Assembly (NCBI GenBank): GCA_024364805.1
Contig: CM044513.1
Span: forward strand, 49,418,865-49,468,485
Source of the DNA: Euprymna scolopes
Lineage: Eukaryota > Mollusca > Cephalopoda > Sepiida > Sepiolidae
Length of the DNA stretch: 49,621 nucleotides
Reading direction: 5' to 3'
Shown here: positions 31,770-41,965 of the stretch, in pieces
Numbering within the stretch: the stretch's first letter is position 1
How the letters are laid out: every line of letters begins with the position of its first letter
The notes under the pieces: generated by a model
Seen by the model: the letters and a program-made list of their open reading frames with translations, nothing else
Told to the model about the DNA's origin: nothing
Database searches by the model: none
Made by a program: the position numbers and the translations under genes

Positions 31770-32335
31770 ACGTTGTACAGTAGAGAAATGTTATAAAATT
31801 ATCTGTAAATAATAGCTTCACTTAAAATTTAAAATGCCAAAAGTCAAGTATCCTGGTGCATTTGTGATCTAAACAGAAATAAACATTAATCTCGAACGCG
31901 CCCCTGTCACATCAAAGAACAAACTGTTGATTTTATAAAATTATTTTTACATAATCACTTGTATCAAAGTTAAACGTGCAAAAGTCAAGTACCATGGTCC
32001 AAACATCCATTTCGAACGCGCTCTTGTTATATAAAAGAATCTACTGTTTATTTTCTAGGCTGAGCCTTTCTGCTTGTGCAATTGTGATTTTAGGTTGTAT
32101 AATAGTACAAACTTCGATCAAAATTAGATCGCCTTATTTAAGGGAATTTTCTGATTATCAAATTTCGATACTTATCAGACGGATTGCGATACAAACCTAC
32201 GTAAGAACACTCTCAGACACATCAAGTACCTTCGTATAAATTAAAAAAAAAAATCGACCCAGCCGCTTCAGAGTCAATAGGGGACGAACACTGTCTTATT
32301 CTCTTTCGCTCACATACACACACACAGATAAAGTT
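31770..32335 (+). mobile_element. Long dispersed repeat, copy 1
   Basis: Parallels 44562-45185 in the same orientation over about 550 bp: 'TATAAAATTATCTGTAAATA', 'TAGCTTCACTTA', 'AAAAGTCAAGTATC', 'CGAACGCGCCCCTGTCACAT', 'TTCGATACTTATCAGACGGA' and a terminal 'CCCAGCCGCTTCAGAGTC'. An internal ~130-bp segment around 'AAAGTCAAGTA' is doubled (31836 and 31980). The end passes into CT/CA microsatellite and 'AAAGTTCGTTTAATAG'. No protein. Probably a non-autonomous mobile element of the CCCGGCGTTG group. Confidence 0.7.
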
Positions 32336-32345
32336 CGTTTAATAG

Positions 32346-32415
<70 letters not shown>
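32336..32415. repeat. (GATA)n-(GA)n microsatellite
   Basis: GATA units at 32343-32366, then pure GA to 32415. Confidence 0.97.
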
Positions 32416-32419
<4 letters not shown>

Positions 32420-32561
32420 ATTGTCCGTCTTTCGCTTAACAGTTTTCCTATTTACGATGCCTCCCCACGGGACAGAGTTAGACACCATGGTCGTTGTTTA
32501 AAATGGAGAAAAAGAAAAAAAATTGTCTCAGTCGTGAAGGATTGCTCCTCGACGCGATTAT

Positions 32562-32564
32562 CTT

Positions 32565-32645
<81 letters not shown>

Positions 32646-32790
32646 CACACAGTTCCTTTAATAGCCAGATAGATAGATAGATGGATGGATAGATAGATGG
32701 ATAGATAGATAGAGTTAGAAAGAGATAGATAGATGGATAAATAGAGAGAGAGATAGATAGATAGATAGATAGAGAGAGATTAATTGTTCG
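32562..32790. repeat. (CT)n-(CA)n-(GATA)n compound microsatellite
   Basis: CT run, CA run (32613-32651), then 'CAGTTCCTTTAATAGCCAGA' and GATA/GATG/GAGA units. The layout repeats that at 32310-32430: CA run, AGTTC(G/C)TTTAATAG, GATA, GAGA, then 'GATTAATTGT'. A duplicated element end. Confidence 0.9.
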
Positions 32791-32929
32791 CGTTTTTCTT
32801 GACACATTTCATCGACGCGATTATTGTCTACATCCTTCTTTTTACTAGGGAACGATTGCTTATTAAAACCCAAAGTCTACTCGCACGTGGATAAAGGGTA
32901 ATAAATGTCGGGTTGACGTTAAGGCAACA

Positions 32930-33360
32930 ATAATAGTTAATTTTTGACAAGGTATAATTATTTGAAAGGATGACCCAATAAGAACTTATTTATATTAGAC
33001 TTGAAAACGACCTTGTTATACAGCCCCGCGGTATTATTTTCTACAGACGGGCAGTTGTAGGAAAAATTCTTTGCTCATGAAATTTTCGTTTAGTTTTAGG
33101 TACATTGTTGATAGTTATTGTAGCTAGACGAGTATTTGTTGTAAATGATTTGTAGATGTGAGACCACAGATTGAAGCTCAGTCGAGCACATGTCATGAAA
33201 ATAGCGATAGAACAAAGATAAACTCGCAACGTCTGTGAAAAAGAGGTTGTCAGGCGAGAAAAGTTTCTCGCTCACTAGATTTCGAAGACAGTTTTGTACT
33301 CTGTCAAGACAGGAAAGAAATTCCTAGCAGTTCCCATCCAATCTAAGATCAAGGCTACTG
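32930..33360 (-). mobile_element. LINE-A C-terminus (broken)
   Basis: Minus strand: 'SIAIFMTCARLSFNLWSHIY', 'TINNVPKTKRKFHEQRIFPT' and 'TARL', then a decayed C-terminus and 3' UTR. Upstream 'SCLDRVQN'-like sequence near 33310. Truncated at the thumb region. Confidence 0.78.
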
Positions 33361-33634
33361 TAAATCTTAATATGTTAAACTTAATTATGACAGACGAATA
33401 AAGTGATCTGGGTTTAATTTAACGGACATGGCTAATTGAGGAAGTGTCTGACGAGTCTAAAATTAGCTTCATTCAATTTGTCTATGTAGTTCAAAGTGTG
33501 ACAGACTGACTTGACTCTTGACAGACAAACGCAGAAAAAAAAAACACCAAAGAGAGAAATAAAATAGCAAGCGTGTAGAAGTTATACGTTTTCTTTTGCA
33601 GACGTTTCTTAAGAAATGGAATCAACATGTCTTT

Positions 33635-33975
33635 TTGAATTTTTGAGATGAGGATTTATTATTCTGTATTATTTGAATTCTCTCGACTACTGTTCTCATC
33701 TTGAGTGTTATTTTAAATACTTTTCGGTTGATGTAACCTCTGAACTTCTTCAGGTGTATCATGTTTAACTCAGAAATCTACACAGAATTTCAAACGCAAA
33801 CCTTTATTAAATCCACATGCCCTCGTTCCGTCAGCCATGACTGTACATAAGTCCGAAGTAATTCACAGTTGCATTTAAAATGTCGCCTACACTGGGGATT
33901 GGAGCTTTAGAATTCTAGAAGAGTGTAACTTACAACTGAATTTTACCAACTTTTATCCGATATGCCACTGAAGGT
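33635..33975 (-). mobile_element. SINE S1, minus copy of an inverted pair
   Basis: Minus strand: tail 'AATCCTCATCTCAAAAATTC', 'GAAGAAGTTCAGAGGTTACA', 'GGAACGAGGGCATGTGGATT', then a B-box remnant near 33900 and a decayed head near 33965. Near full length but diverged. Confidence 0.7.
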
Positions 33976-34034
33976 TTAAAAGGTATTTAAGTGCGGGCCT
34001 CACTAAAAATAAAACTGTGAATTTCTTAGGAATT

Positions 34035-34300
34035 TTACCCATGCATGGCTGATAGAACGAGAGCATTCTACTCTCGCGGAATAAATAAAGAATTCCGGTC
34101 AAACTTCGGTGCAGATTACTGAATTTTGCAGAAAATTTCCCGAGTTTGGCAGAAAGATTGTCGAGTTTGATAGAAAGATTCACGAGTTCGACATGATGCA
34201 CTCGAAAAAAGTCGGAGGTTACATCGACCGAAACGTAATAAAATTAATGCTAAAGATGAGAACAGTTGTCCGAATTGTCAAAATAATATCGTTTACTCAT
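34035..34300 (+). mobile_element. SINE S1, plus copy of an inverted pair
   Basis: Plus strand, starting in the middle region ('CATGGCTGATAGAACGAGAG'), then 'GAATTCCGGTCAAACTTCGG', three tandem-like 'GAGTTTGGCAGAAAGATT' words (34138-34190), 'AAAAGTCGGAGGTTACATCG' and 'GATGAGAACAGTTGTCCGAA'. Head missing. It faces the minus copy across about 60 bp. Confidence 0.72.
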
Positions 34301-34339
34301 TTCGATATTGGCATTATGTCGTTTGTTGTAAAAGAAAGT

Positions 34340-34765
34340 AAAGTTATCTGCCCTTTCTTTTCCACAGCAGGCCATTCCCCAACATCCGCATTCCCCGATT
34401 CTCTCTTTCCCGCCGATCAAACCGATGTTAGCCGAGCGACTTAAATCAAAATGGCGCCGATAATTAAGAATAACATTCGGTGGAATTTGATTCGGTCACA
34501 CTTTTACGGATTCCAACTTGCTTGAAAGAATTCTTCAATTTGCCAAACGCGATATTCCGTAGTGGTCGTCATCGCCGACGTCTTTGTCGCTCGCCTGCGA
34601 GAATCTAATATGGACGAAAGGCATCTGATCGAATTAGTGTGCAAAGGGGAGAGAAGCGATAACGGCAGAAAGCAAAGGCGATCGGACGGGCGGGCTTGAA
34701 ATTGCGTTGAAATGCACTTTGTTTCAAACCGCCGAACAGCTTCTAGAAGTATTGACCGAAATGTC
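34340..34765 (+). other. CpG-rich, gene-like stretch (possible first exon or promoter)
   Basis: The most CpG-dense sequence in the window. It contains 'CAAAATGGCGCCGAT' at 34447, which resembles a YY1 core (AAAATGGCG). At 34611 an ATG begins 'MDERHLIELVCKGERSD', open for about 29 codons. The first ten residues look like the start of a MADF domain ('DExxLIELV'), but the following residues do not continue one. A splice donor within the 'LV' codons would be needed and is not canonical. Promoter or exon status is inference only. Confidence 0.3.
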
Positions 34766-34799
34766 ATTGTATTCGTATAAGTGAGTATGTGTTTGTGTT

Positions 34800-34804
34800 T
34801 GCGC

Positions 34805-34868
<64 letters not shown>

Positions 34869-35240
34869 GCGTATGTTATGAAGATGGTGTGTAAGGAAGG
34901 CAGTTATATAGACAAGAGGGTTGATAAAGAGATAGAGTATGTATATAGTATATATGTGCGTATGTATATGTATGCCTATGTATGTATGCGCGAAAAAGAG
35001 AGAGAAAGGGGGGGATAGCGTTAGGTAGAAAGAAAGTTTGATAGAGATAACTATAGAGAGAAGAGAGGGTGAAGGAGATATGATATGTGTGTGTAGATGT
35101 GTGTGCATATGTGTGCGTGAAAGAAAGACGCAAAAATGGTAGATAACGTTAGGGAGAGAGTAAGAAACATAATTTGAGAGAGCCAGTTATAGAGAGAAAA
35201 TGAGTGACAGGGAGATATGGTGTGTGTGTGTGTGAGTGTA

Positions 35241-35275
<35 letters not shown>

Positions 35276-35441
35276 AAAAGATAGATAGATAGATAGATAG
35301 ATAGATGATTAAAGAGAGTGCGATAGTTATGGCAAATGTGTTCGGCTGTGAAGATATGAACGGAGAAAAAGAGTACACCAGGGTATTTAAGAGATAGACC
35401 GGTAGATAGCGTATATATGTGTGCGTATGTGTGTGTGTGTA

Positions 35442-35483
<42 letters not shown>

Positions 35484-35490
35484 GGGGGAC
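34800..35490. repeat. (GA)n/(TG)n/(GATA)n microsatellite-rich block
   Basis: Pure GA at 34805-34865, degenerate GTATATG at 34935-35000, TG and GA at 35218-35275, GATA at 35281-35307, GA at 35441-35482. The Ser/Leu/His-rich minus-strand frames of 114-180 codons (34764-35108, 35149-35729) are repeat translations. Confidence 0.93.
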
Positions 35491-35734
35491 TGAGTTAGAT
35501 GTAAGAGAAAAATGCAGGGTGTTTGGAAAAAAGGGGTAAGATAGTTTGAAAGAGGTAGATTTACATAGATAACCAGAGTAATAAAGATGCAGGACACCAT
35601 ACTTATGTGTGCGAGAGATATATAGTTGGCGCAAAGAAGAAATAACCAAGTGTTGGTTGTTGGAGTAAGAGAGAGGAAGCTAATATGAGAGGTGCAGAAT
35701 TGTGTAGAGAAGAATACCGATTGAAACATTAAAG

Positions 35735-36012
35735 GTACCTTTAGAACAAAAAGGTTCTATGATTCAAGTTCTTTATATCTTCAAGTATTTATTCCTGCTG
35801 TTTGGTTCTATTGTTTGGTTTTACGACACATCAACCTTTTTCGGGTTATTTAATGCCGAATCCAGTAATTTTAGAACGAAAAGCTTTTATACTTCAAGTT
35901 ATGTTATTATTATATCCTCAAATATTTATTCATGGTATTTTGTTTGGTAGTTTTGTAGAGGAAAATTGTTGCAGGGCATGATTGAGTTTTGTAAAGGAAA
36001 AGAAAGAAAACA
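35735..36012 (+). repeat. R1-containing repeat with internal duplication
   Basis: Two diverged tandem units (35738-35817 and 35870-35949; 'TAGAACRAAAAGSTTYTAT' then 'TATTTATTC') flank the R1 motif at 35816-35862 ('TTTTACGACACATCAACC', 'TTATTTAATGCCGAATCC'). The right part (35890-36012) is over 90 percent identical by eye to 39214-39330. Confidence 0.75.
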
Positions 36013-36567
36013 ATAATATCCATATTTGGTACATATTATGTCAGGACATCAATATCTTCAGACAGCCTCATCTGGAAAATATATCGAGTGATACAGAGTA
36101 TGAGAAAATGTGATCGGGCTGTATTACAAAAACAAGTGAGAAAGGGATGCAAAGTACGCAATAACACAAACGTGGACATACCAAGTCGCTGCACACTTAC
36201 GCACATTACTACCCAGATATAAACATGAGCACATAGAATAATAAAATACAGCTATATAGGAAACAACTTTGCTAAACTTTACATCGTAATATGGGAGAAA
36301 GAGTCGAAGTCCGTATACTTAATAATGCTTGTTTAAACAGAGCTGAATAAAAAAAAAAAAACTAATTTAAACAACTAATATAAAATGAAAAAATAGATAA
36401 AAATGCAATTGTAAGAAAAGAAAAAATGCCCTTTGTTAAAAAAATGGCTAGGCGTCGTTTTCGGGATCCAACCAAAAGTAGTAAATATAATTTTTTTAAA
36501 TGGAAGTCTTTCGAGTCAGCGCATGAAGCCATTTGATATAAAACAGGAAGAGGAAGGTATGTTGATT
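36013..36567. other. Unassigned AT-rich sequence
   Basis: No gene or repeat recognised apart from short A runs. Confidence 0.5.
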
Positions 36568-36659
36568 TGTTGTATCATAAAGGGGATCGTGTGTGACCGT
36601 CTAATCAGAGTTAACATTGTGTGATAATCTAGTTGTTCTGTCTATTTGTTCATATGCCG

Positions 36660-36697
<38 letters not shown>

Positions 36698-37067
36698 TAC
36701 ATGTATTTTAAGACATACCTTCCTGCATCGGATGCTGGTCCATCTGAATTAATCTCGTCTTGGAGGGAGACTGGTACTTGTTTTGGGGACGAAGATTCAA
36801 TCACTCCAAGACAAGGAATTGGTTTTATAGTTTATTTCACTTTCCAGATGTCTCGCAGAAGAATGGAAGTAAATCTCTGGCTTGCGTGGAACACGTCAGT
36901 GTCCCCCCCCCAGTGAAGTGGAGGAGACATCTGTGAAGCCGTCCGTTGTCTTCTAAACCCAAACCAAATCTCAACGATTCAGCTAACCTGATCACGTGAC
37001 TCACACGCAATCAGATCAGCCGATCCTGACTTTCGGTCAACGTGTCTCAATATAATTTACACACCTC

Positions 37068-37108
<41 letters not shown>

Positions 37109-37121
37109 CCATTCTCTAACA
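36568..37121 (+). repeat. ~0.5-kb repeat with (TG)n, copy 1
   Basis: From 'TGTTGTATCATAAAGG' to 'GATCCATTCTCTAACA'. Matches 38432-38912 at over 90 percent by eye, including an internal (TG)n (36660-36696) at the same position and a (CT)n near the end. Differs by an extra 28 bp near 36605 and extra sequence near 37035. The TGTT...AACA ends could suit an LTR or another mobile element, but no flanking duplication was found. Confidence 0.85.
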
Positions 37122-38431
37122 TTCCTTCTATCCTTATTTTAAAAAACTGTACGCATTTTTAAATCATAGTACATTTTTTCTATATCTACACAACCACACG
37201 GCTAAGGAAGATCAGGCTAAAAAAAACTCCTTTATCAGCCCTTTCCAACTGACTTCGCAATTATTATTATTTATTTTATTTCATTTTATTTTATTTTTTT
37301 ATTAGATCAGACCCTCTCTGATCTTCTTGGCATTACTTTTTGGGTGTAGGGTATTCTCCCTTGATCCACGTCAGCTGCTTTATCCAGCCACCCTTATGCC
37401 GTAAACTAGAGGTCTCACCTTACCTCTTTCGAAATTGACAACTCCGTTCGCCCAAAAGTGTCCTGATCGTATGCTTTGCCGCGTTGTTCTATTAAGTATG
37501 GCTTTGTTTTCATTTTGTAACTATTTTATCTTTTCCGGGACATCTCAAAGCTCATAATTAATCTTCGTGGTTGGCTTCCAAATTTTAAGATATACCTTTT
37601 TCATCACACTGATTCACTTGGATTTCCTTTCTTGGACTCTTGGAATTTCGATGAAGATTTAGAGAATATCACCCTTAACTAATTAACCCCCAACCTTTGC
37701 GCCATGATTCCTATTTGCGCCTAAATTCTAGCTAATAGCTCGATTATTTTTTTACTTTTATTTTCTCTCATCAGAGTTTCCAAGATCCAGCAGAGATATC
37801 CCGCATTCATGCATCTCTAAAAAAAGGTATATTTTCTTACTACCTACGGTATATTTTACTTTTCTCTCACCTCATTAACCAATATGTGATTTGCCTACGG
37901 TACTGCCTCTCATAGGTCGCTGGTACCCTTAAGGATTCTCGTATCCCCTCCACGCCTGCCTTGGAATCATCACATGCAACCAGCTTTTTTTCAAGCACTC
38001 AAATGCACAGGGTCAATTTTCTTCTCCGAACGGGGTATCTCTAATTCTTTTCCGGCAAGTTACTCTTCTTGCGAAAAAATATTTATGGACTTTTAAAAAA
38101 ACACAAAAAGCTAATTATTTAAAAAGAAAATCTCTCTTTTGGCTTATCACATCTGTAAAAACTTCTCAAAAATACCCGCTTATGCAATTGCTATTTTGGT
38201 CCCACTCTAAAATACTAATTTATTCTAGGCCAACCATCTTCAGTATCATCTTATTTTTCCTAAATCATTTCAATTCTAATGTATATATTTTTAATGTGTC
38301 TATTTTTCTTCTTTTTTCCGTTGTGTCTATTTTTTTTTCACTACGGTAAATCCCCAGGTTCGATTTTTTTTTCTTTCCACCCATGTACGGGTGGACTGGT
38401 CCACTGGCACCAAAATTTGTATTTGTTGCGT
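37122..38431. other. Unassigned sequence between the two ~0.5-kb repeats
   Basis: No recognisable protein domain on either strand. Moderately GC, with T-rich stretches. It could be the inside of a degenerate element bounded by the repeats, but no primer-binding site or polypurine tract is evident. Confidence 0.4.
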
Positions 38432-38495
38432 TGTTGTATCATAAAGTGGATCGTGTATGATCGTCTAGTTGTTCTGTCTATTTGTTCACATACCG

Positions 38496-38533
<38 letters not shown>

Positions 38534-38912
38534 TACATGTATTTTAAGACCTACCTTCCTGCGTCGGATGTTGGTCCATCTGAATTAATCTCGTCTTGGA
38601 GGGAGACTGGTACGTGTTTGGGGGACGAAGATTCATTTCACTCCAAGACAAGGAATTGGTTTTATAGTTTATTTCACTTTCCAGATGTCTCGCAGAAGGA
38701 TGGAAAGTAAATCTCTGGCTTTCCTGGTACACGTCAGCGCCCCCCTCCAGTGAAGGAGAGGAGACGTCTGTGAAGCCGTCCGTTGTCTTCTAAGGCCAAA
38801 CCAAATCTCAACGATTCAGCTAACCTGATCACGTGACTCACATCGAATCCGATCAGCTGATCCTGACTTTACACACCTCCCCCCTCTCTTTCTCTCGATC
38901 CATTTTCTAACA
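38432..38912 (+). repeat. ~0.5-kb repeat with (TG)n, copy 2
   Basis: From 'TGTTGTATCATAAAGTGG' to 'GATCCATTTTCTAACA', direct orientation relative to copy 1. The (TG)n occupies 38496-38532, the same length class as in copy 1. Confidence 0.85.
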
Positions 38913-39132
38913 GGTAGAATTTCACGTAGACTAAGATTATATACTAAGAATACTATATCTTGATTTAAACCTTTGTAATGGACAGAAATGGCCGAAACTG
39001 TTCTGTTCATATATTACACTTGTGCAAATAATTATATTACATTGTTGAAACTTTGTATAACACCTTAATTGAAATGCTAATACGATATACAGCTTTATAA
39101 GTATATTATGTAACAAACGTATACGGCATAAT

Positions 39133-39205
39133 CACGTTGACATACCGGTTCTTACCACATCACTGAAGTTAAGCAATTTTGGGCCTGGCTAGTACCAGAT
39201 TGGTG
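39133..39205 (+). pseudogene. 5S rRNA-like sequence (retropseudogene or 5S-headed SINE)
   Basis: 'CACGTTGACATACC' resembles the 5S 5' end (GNCTACGNCCATACC). Then 'CGGTTCT', 'ATCACTGAAGTTAAGCA' and 'GGGCCTGGCTAGTAC' match the 5S core (CGGTTCTCGTCCGATCACCG, AAGTTAAGCA, GGGCCTGGTTAGTAC) in order, followed by 'GATTGG'. About 13 bases after CATACC are missing. The A-box region of the internal promoter is recognisable. The last third of 5S is absent, so this is not a functional gene. It is either a 5S pseudogene or the head of a 5S-derived SINE. Confidence 0.8.
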
Positions 39206-39216
39206 GCATAAGCGCT

Positions 39217-39330
39217 TCAAGTTATATTATTATATCTTCAAATATTTATTCATAGTGTTTTGTTTGGTAGTTTTGTAGAGGAAAATTGTTGCAGAACATG
39301 ATTGAGTTCTGTAAAGGAAAAGAAGGAAAA
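39217..39330 (+). mobile_element. 114-bp insert with 10-bp direct repeats
   Basis: Bounded by CATAAGCGCT at 39207-39216 and 39331-39340 (exact). The insert matches 35893-36009 closely ('ATTTATTCATAGTGTTTTGT', 'GGTAGTTTTGTAGAGGAAAA', 'TGATTGAGTTCTGTAAAGGA'). The direct repeats look like a target-site duplication, so this short sequence was transposed or retroposed into the 5S-like locus. A-rich 3' end. Confidence 0.75.
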
Positions 39331-39619
39331 CATAAGCGCTATATGTCCGCTTATTCCGGCATTGTTTTTCGCCATCCTGAACTTATATGGAGTTAAAACA
39401 GTGTCGACTAAAGAGACGTGTAACTGGAGATAGTGCGACTTTTGCCATAAAAAATTACATAGAGGAATCCTTCAGTGAGTATCTATAATCTGACAAGACT
39501 GAAAAGAGGCGTTTATTTAAGACGTTCGTGTTTTTCAATCATAAACATGCCCCTTTCTCTTCCTGAAATGATAACGGATGGCTTTGCTGATGAGGTGAAC
39601 TGAACTCTGCAACTTTTTT

Positions 39620-39900
39620 TGGGATTTGTATACTACTCCCGTAACTCTTTCTATTTTTCTTAAAATGTTCTTCCTATCGCTCCGAACACTTTCGAAACAC
39701 AAATAGGTCTATTCCCTGCCTCCGTACACTTACAAGTAGACCATATATGGAGTGCTGTTGTCGCATTTGGGCTGGTAATTCTCTGTTCCACTTGAGGATT
39801 CTTGATAGAGGTCATAGACGAATCTGTAATTTGATTGTTCTCATCCACGTTTTCTTTTTCACTGCATCTTTTCTATCATAGACTTTATGTTGCTATTGGC
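39620..39900 (+). mobile_element. LINE-C fragment
   Basis: Plus strand: 'RPYMECCCRIWAGNSLFHLR' and 'ILDRGHRRICNLIV', matching the LINE-C thumb region at 23510-23590 ('MEYSCYVWAGE...RVFDKVQ'). Frameshifted before 39720. It abuts LINE-D, which runs the other way. Confidence 0.7.
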
Positions 39901-39904
39901 AGTC

Positions 39905-40815
39905 ATTTATATTCAATTCAATTGAATTTATTCAGCATAGGTTAAAACATTACATTGTTTCGTCGCCGTTAAGAAGGACGCTGAAAGAGAGAAAAAGAAG
40001 GAAAGCGAACAAAGAAGGAGGGAGGGTTGCTGTGAATTTAAATACAGTTGACCAGCAGTTGTCCAATTTCGTCTTGAACTGGTCCGTTGTTGGTGAGGCG
40101 ACAAGCTCAAGGGGCAGTCTATTCCAGGAAGTCGATATGCGGATAGAAAATGCCGCTTTTCGTCAGTTTAGCCGAAATCATCGATGAAACAGCTTCAGGT
40201 CGTGTCCTCTCGGTTCAAGTTCGGATGCCGGGGTAAAGAGAAGATCTCAGGCGTGGTTGTAATGGGCATAAAAAAGGTTATAAGCCAAAATTAGGTCACC
40301 CCCTCAATCTTCAGCGCTCCAACGAACAAAAGGTTCAACTGCCGCAGACGGTTCTTGTAAGGAAAGTTACAGAAAGCTTCGCACCAAACGGGTCGCCAGC
40401 GTCTGCACTCACTTCAAATGCTGAATGTCACGAACCAAGTATGGAGACGACGCCTTTATGCTATACTCCAACGCAGGTAGGACAAGCGTTACGTACATAG
40501 GGAGGAAGATCTCCGGAGTGAAGTTTGCAAAGGAGGGCTTGATGAGAAAAAGGGTACTCTTTGCTTTGTTGGTAGCCTGGATGCAATGACTGGAAAGCTT
40601 TAAGGCGTAATCAATCATAATCCCGAGTCTCTGATCTCTTCATGATTTGCGAGAGAGTTTTCTGCAGCGCCGAAAGTAGTGGCGATCCTAATGGCAACAT
40701 TTGATGACGTTGAGGTCGACATCCCATAATGGTTGACCACTAGCATTTACACTGAAGACTCGACCGATGAAGACCAATCTGCTTGCGGTAAGCCACCAGC
40801 TTGACGTCGTCATTT
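39905..40815 (-). mobile_element. LINE-D, CR1/L2-like C-terminal half (broken)
   Basis: Minus strand: 'FLNDDVKLVAYRKQI' at the 5' edge (a motif C remnant; the usual 'FADD' reads LNDD), 'KAKSTLFLIKPSFANFTPEI', 'VLPALEYSIKASSPYLVRDI' (40420-40500), 'NFPYKNRLRQLNLFSLERR', 'LRGDLILAYNLFYAHYNHA', 'ASELEPRGHDLKLFHRWFRL', 'AFSIRISTSWNRLPLELVAS' and 'PTTDQFKTKLDNCW'. The 'LERRRLRGDLI...RGHxLKL...WNxLPxxVV' order is a strong CR1/L2-type signature. It ends near 39905 in AATTCAATTGAATTGAA, a likely 3' tail repeat. At least four frame breaks. Confidence 0.85.
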
Positions 40816-40844
40816 AAAAAGCAGCCAAGTCCCACTCCTACACA

Positions 40845-41085
40845 ATATTAATATCTATATGTAAGAAGGCCCTCTACTCTAATATTTTCTTCCCTAGAAC
40901 TACTAGACTCTGGAACTCAATTCCGGGTTCATGTTTGCCAAAGTGTACTGACATGCAGAAGTTCAAGTGTAATGCTGCTTCTTGCTGCTCGACTCCCTAC
41001 ATAGTGTCCTTGCAACTACTGACCCCGATAGTAGCCTCCTACATAAAAGTGGGACTGTGCTTTGGGGTGAAAATATAATAAAAAA
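40845..41085 (+). mobile_element. LINE-B C-terminus and 3' end
   Basis: Plus strand: 'CKKALYSNIFFPRTTRLWNS', 'IPGSCLPKCTDMQKFKCNA', then a decayed end, 'AGTAGCCTCCTACATAAAAG' and AATATAATAAAAAAATATT. Same C-terminal block as 9195-9390 and 2600-2760. A single open frame covers most of it. Confidence 0.82.
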
Positions 41086-41795
41086 ATATTGTTGTAGTAG
41101 TAGTATGTGAAAGTCTTCATCAAATCCCCCTAAGAAAAGTGAGATTCTATTTTTTTTCAGTCGATTACGCATGGGCACCCTGAAAAATTCGCCAGGAAGG
41201 AGAACATGAGTTTTTTTTTTTTTTTTTAAATATTTAGAGTTCCACATATAAAATTAACGTAAAAGAAGACCTGAATTTATGAGCTATTCTCATGTTTTAT
41301 GGTAGTTTTATGGGCGTTTTTTTTTTTTGGTCATATAAACTTTTTAAAAAATGATTGAGTGTTGCATTATGATTATTCCAGTCAGACTTGGATTTAGTAG
41401 CAAAAAAAATTATATAATGAAATGATCTCCTAGTTCAAATTCTAAAATACTTCTTTTCGTTTGTTTTCTTCTTTTTTCTGTCAAGTTTCCCAAAATATTC
41501 AGTTATATAAATCACCTAAAAGGTAGAATCTCATTTTAGAAGGAAATGATTTAGTTATTAATTACGCTTTATTCTATTTACTTATCTTCCCAACGATCCA
41601 GATTTAGACATAAGTTTGCTTTACAATATACAAACCGGAGTACATTACCACGAATGGCATCCGTCATTGATGAATAGGAAGAAAAAGATTGGTCCAAGCA
41701 GCAACCCTTGTGGAACTGCATTGTTAGCGCCAACCTTTTATTACTTCATCGTTATTAATATTATTATGGCATGCATATTTCAGAGTTGTCTGATA
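41086..41795. other. Unassigned AT-rich sequence
   Basis: No gene or repeat family recognised. T-homopolymers at 41212-41227 and 41319-41328. Confidence 0.5.
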
Positions 41796-41799
41796 TTTC

Positions 41800-41965
41800 C
41801 CCGGCTTCTTTTGTGGTAGCTCTTTTAACTCGTTGGTCTAGTGGTTTTCACAATTTCTCTGCCTTGATGCCTTGTTATAATAGTTTTCTATTCTTTTCTA
41901 AAATTTGCAGACGTGTGGAACTCTCTTCCTAATGACTGTTTTCCTCCGTCTCCACACAGCAGATA
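41800..41965 (+). mobile_element. LINE-C fragment, upstream of an insertion
   Basis: Plus strand: 'VVALLTRWSSGFHNFSALMP' and 'SKICRRVELSS', matching LINE-C 'FAPVRLTRWSSGLTRN...TASLWNFLS'. It is cut at 'TCCTCCGTCTCCACACAG' and the same LINE resumes at 42728. Confidence 0.68.

Noticed and set aside
34764-35729. Minus-strand open frames up to 180 codons
   Set aside because: Composed of (GA)n, (TG)n and (GATA)n translations; no conserved motif outside the repeats.
36568-38912. Complete LTR retrotransposon bounded by the two ~0.5-kb repeats
   Set aside because: No primer-binding site, polypurine tract, capsid or polymerase similarity, or target duplication was found; kept as a dispersed repeat.
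39133-39205. Functional 5S rRNA gene
   Set aside because: It lacks about 13 internal bases and the 3' third and has several changes in conserved positions.
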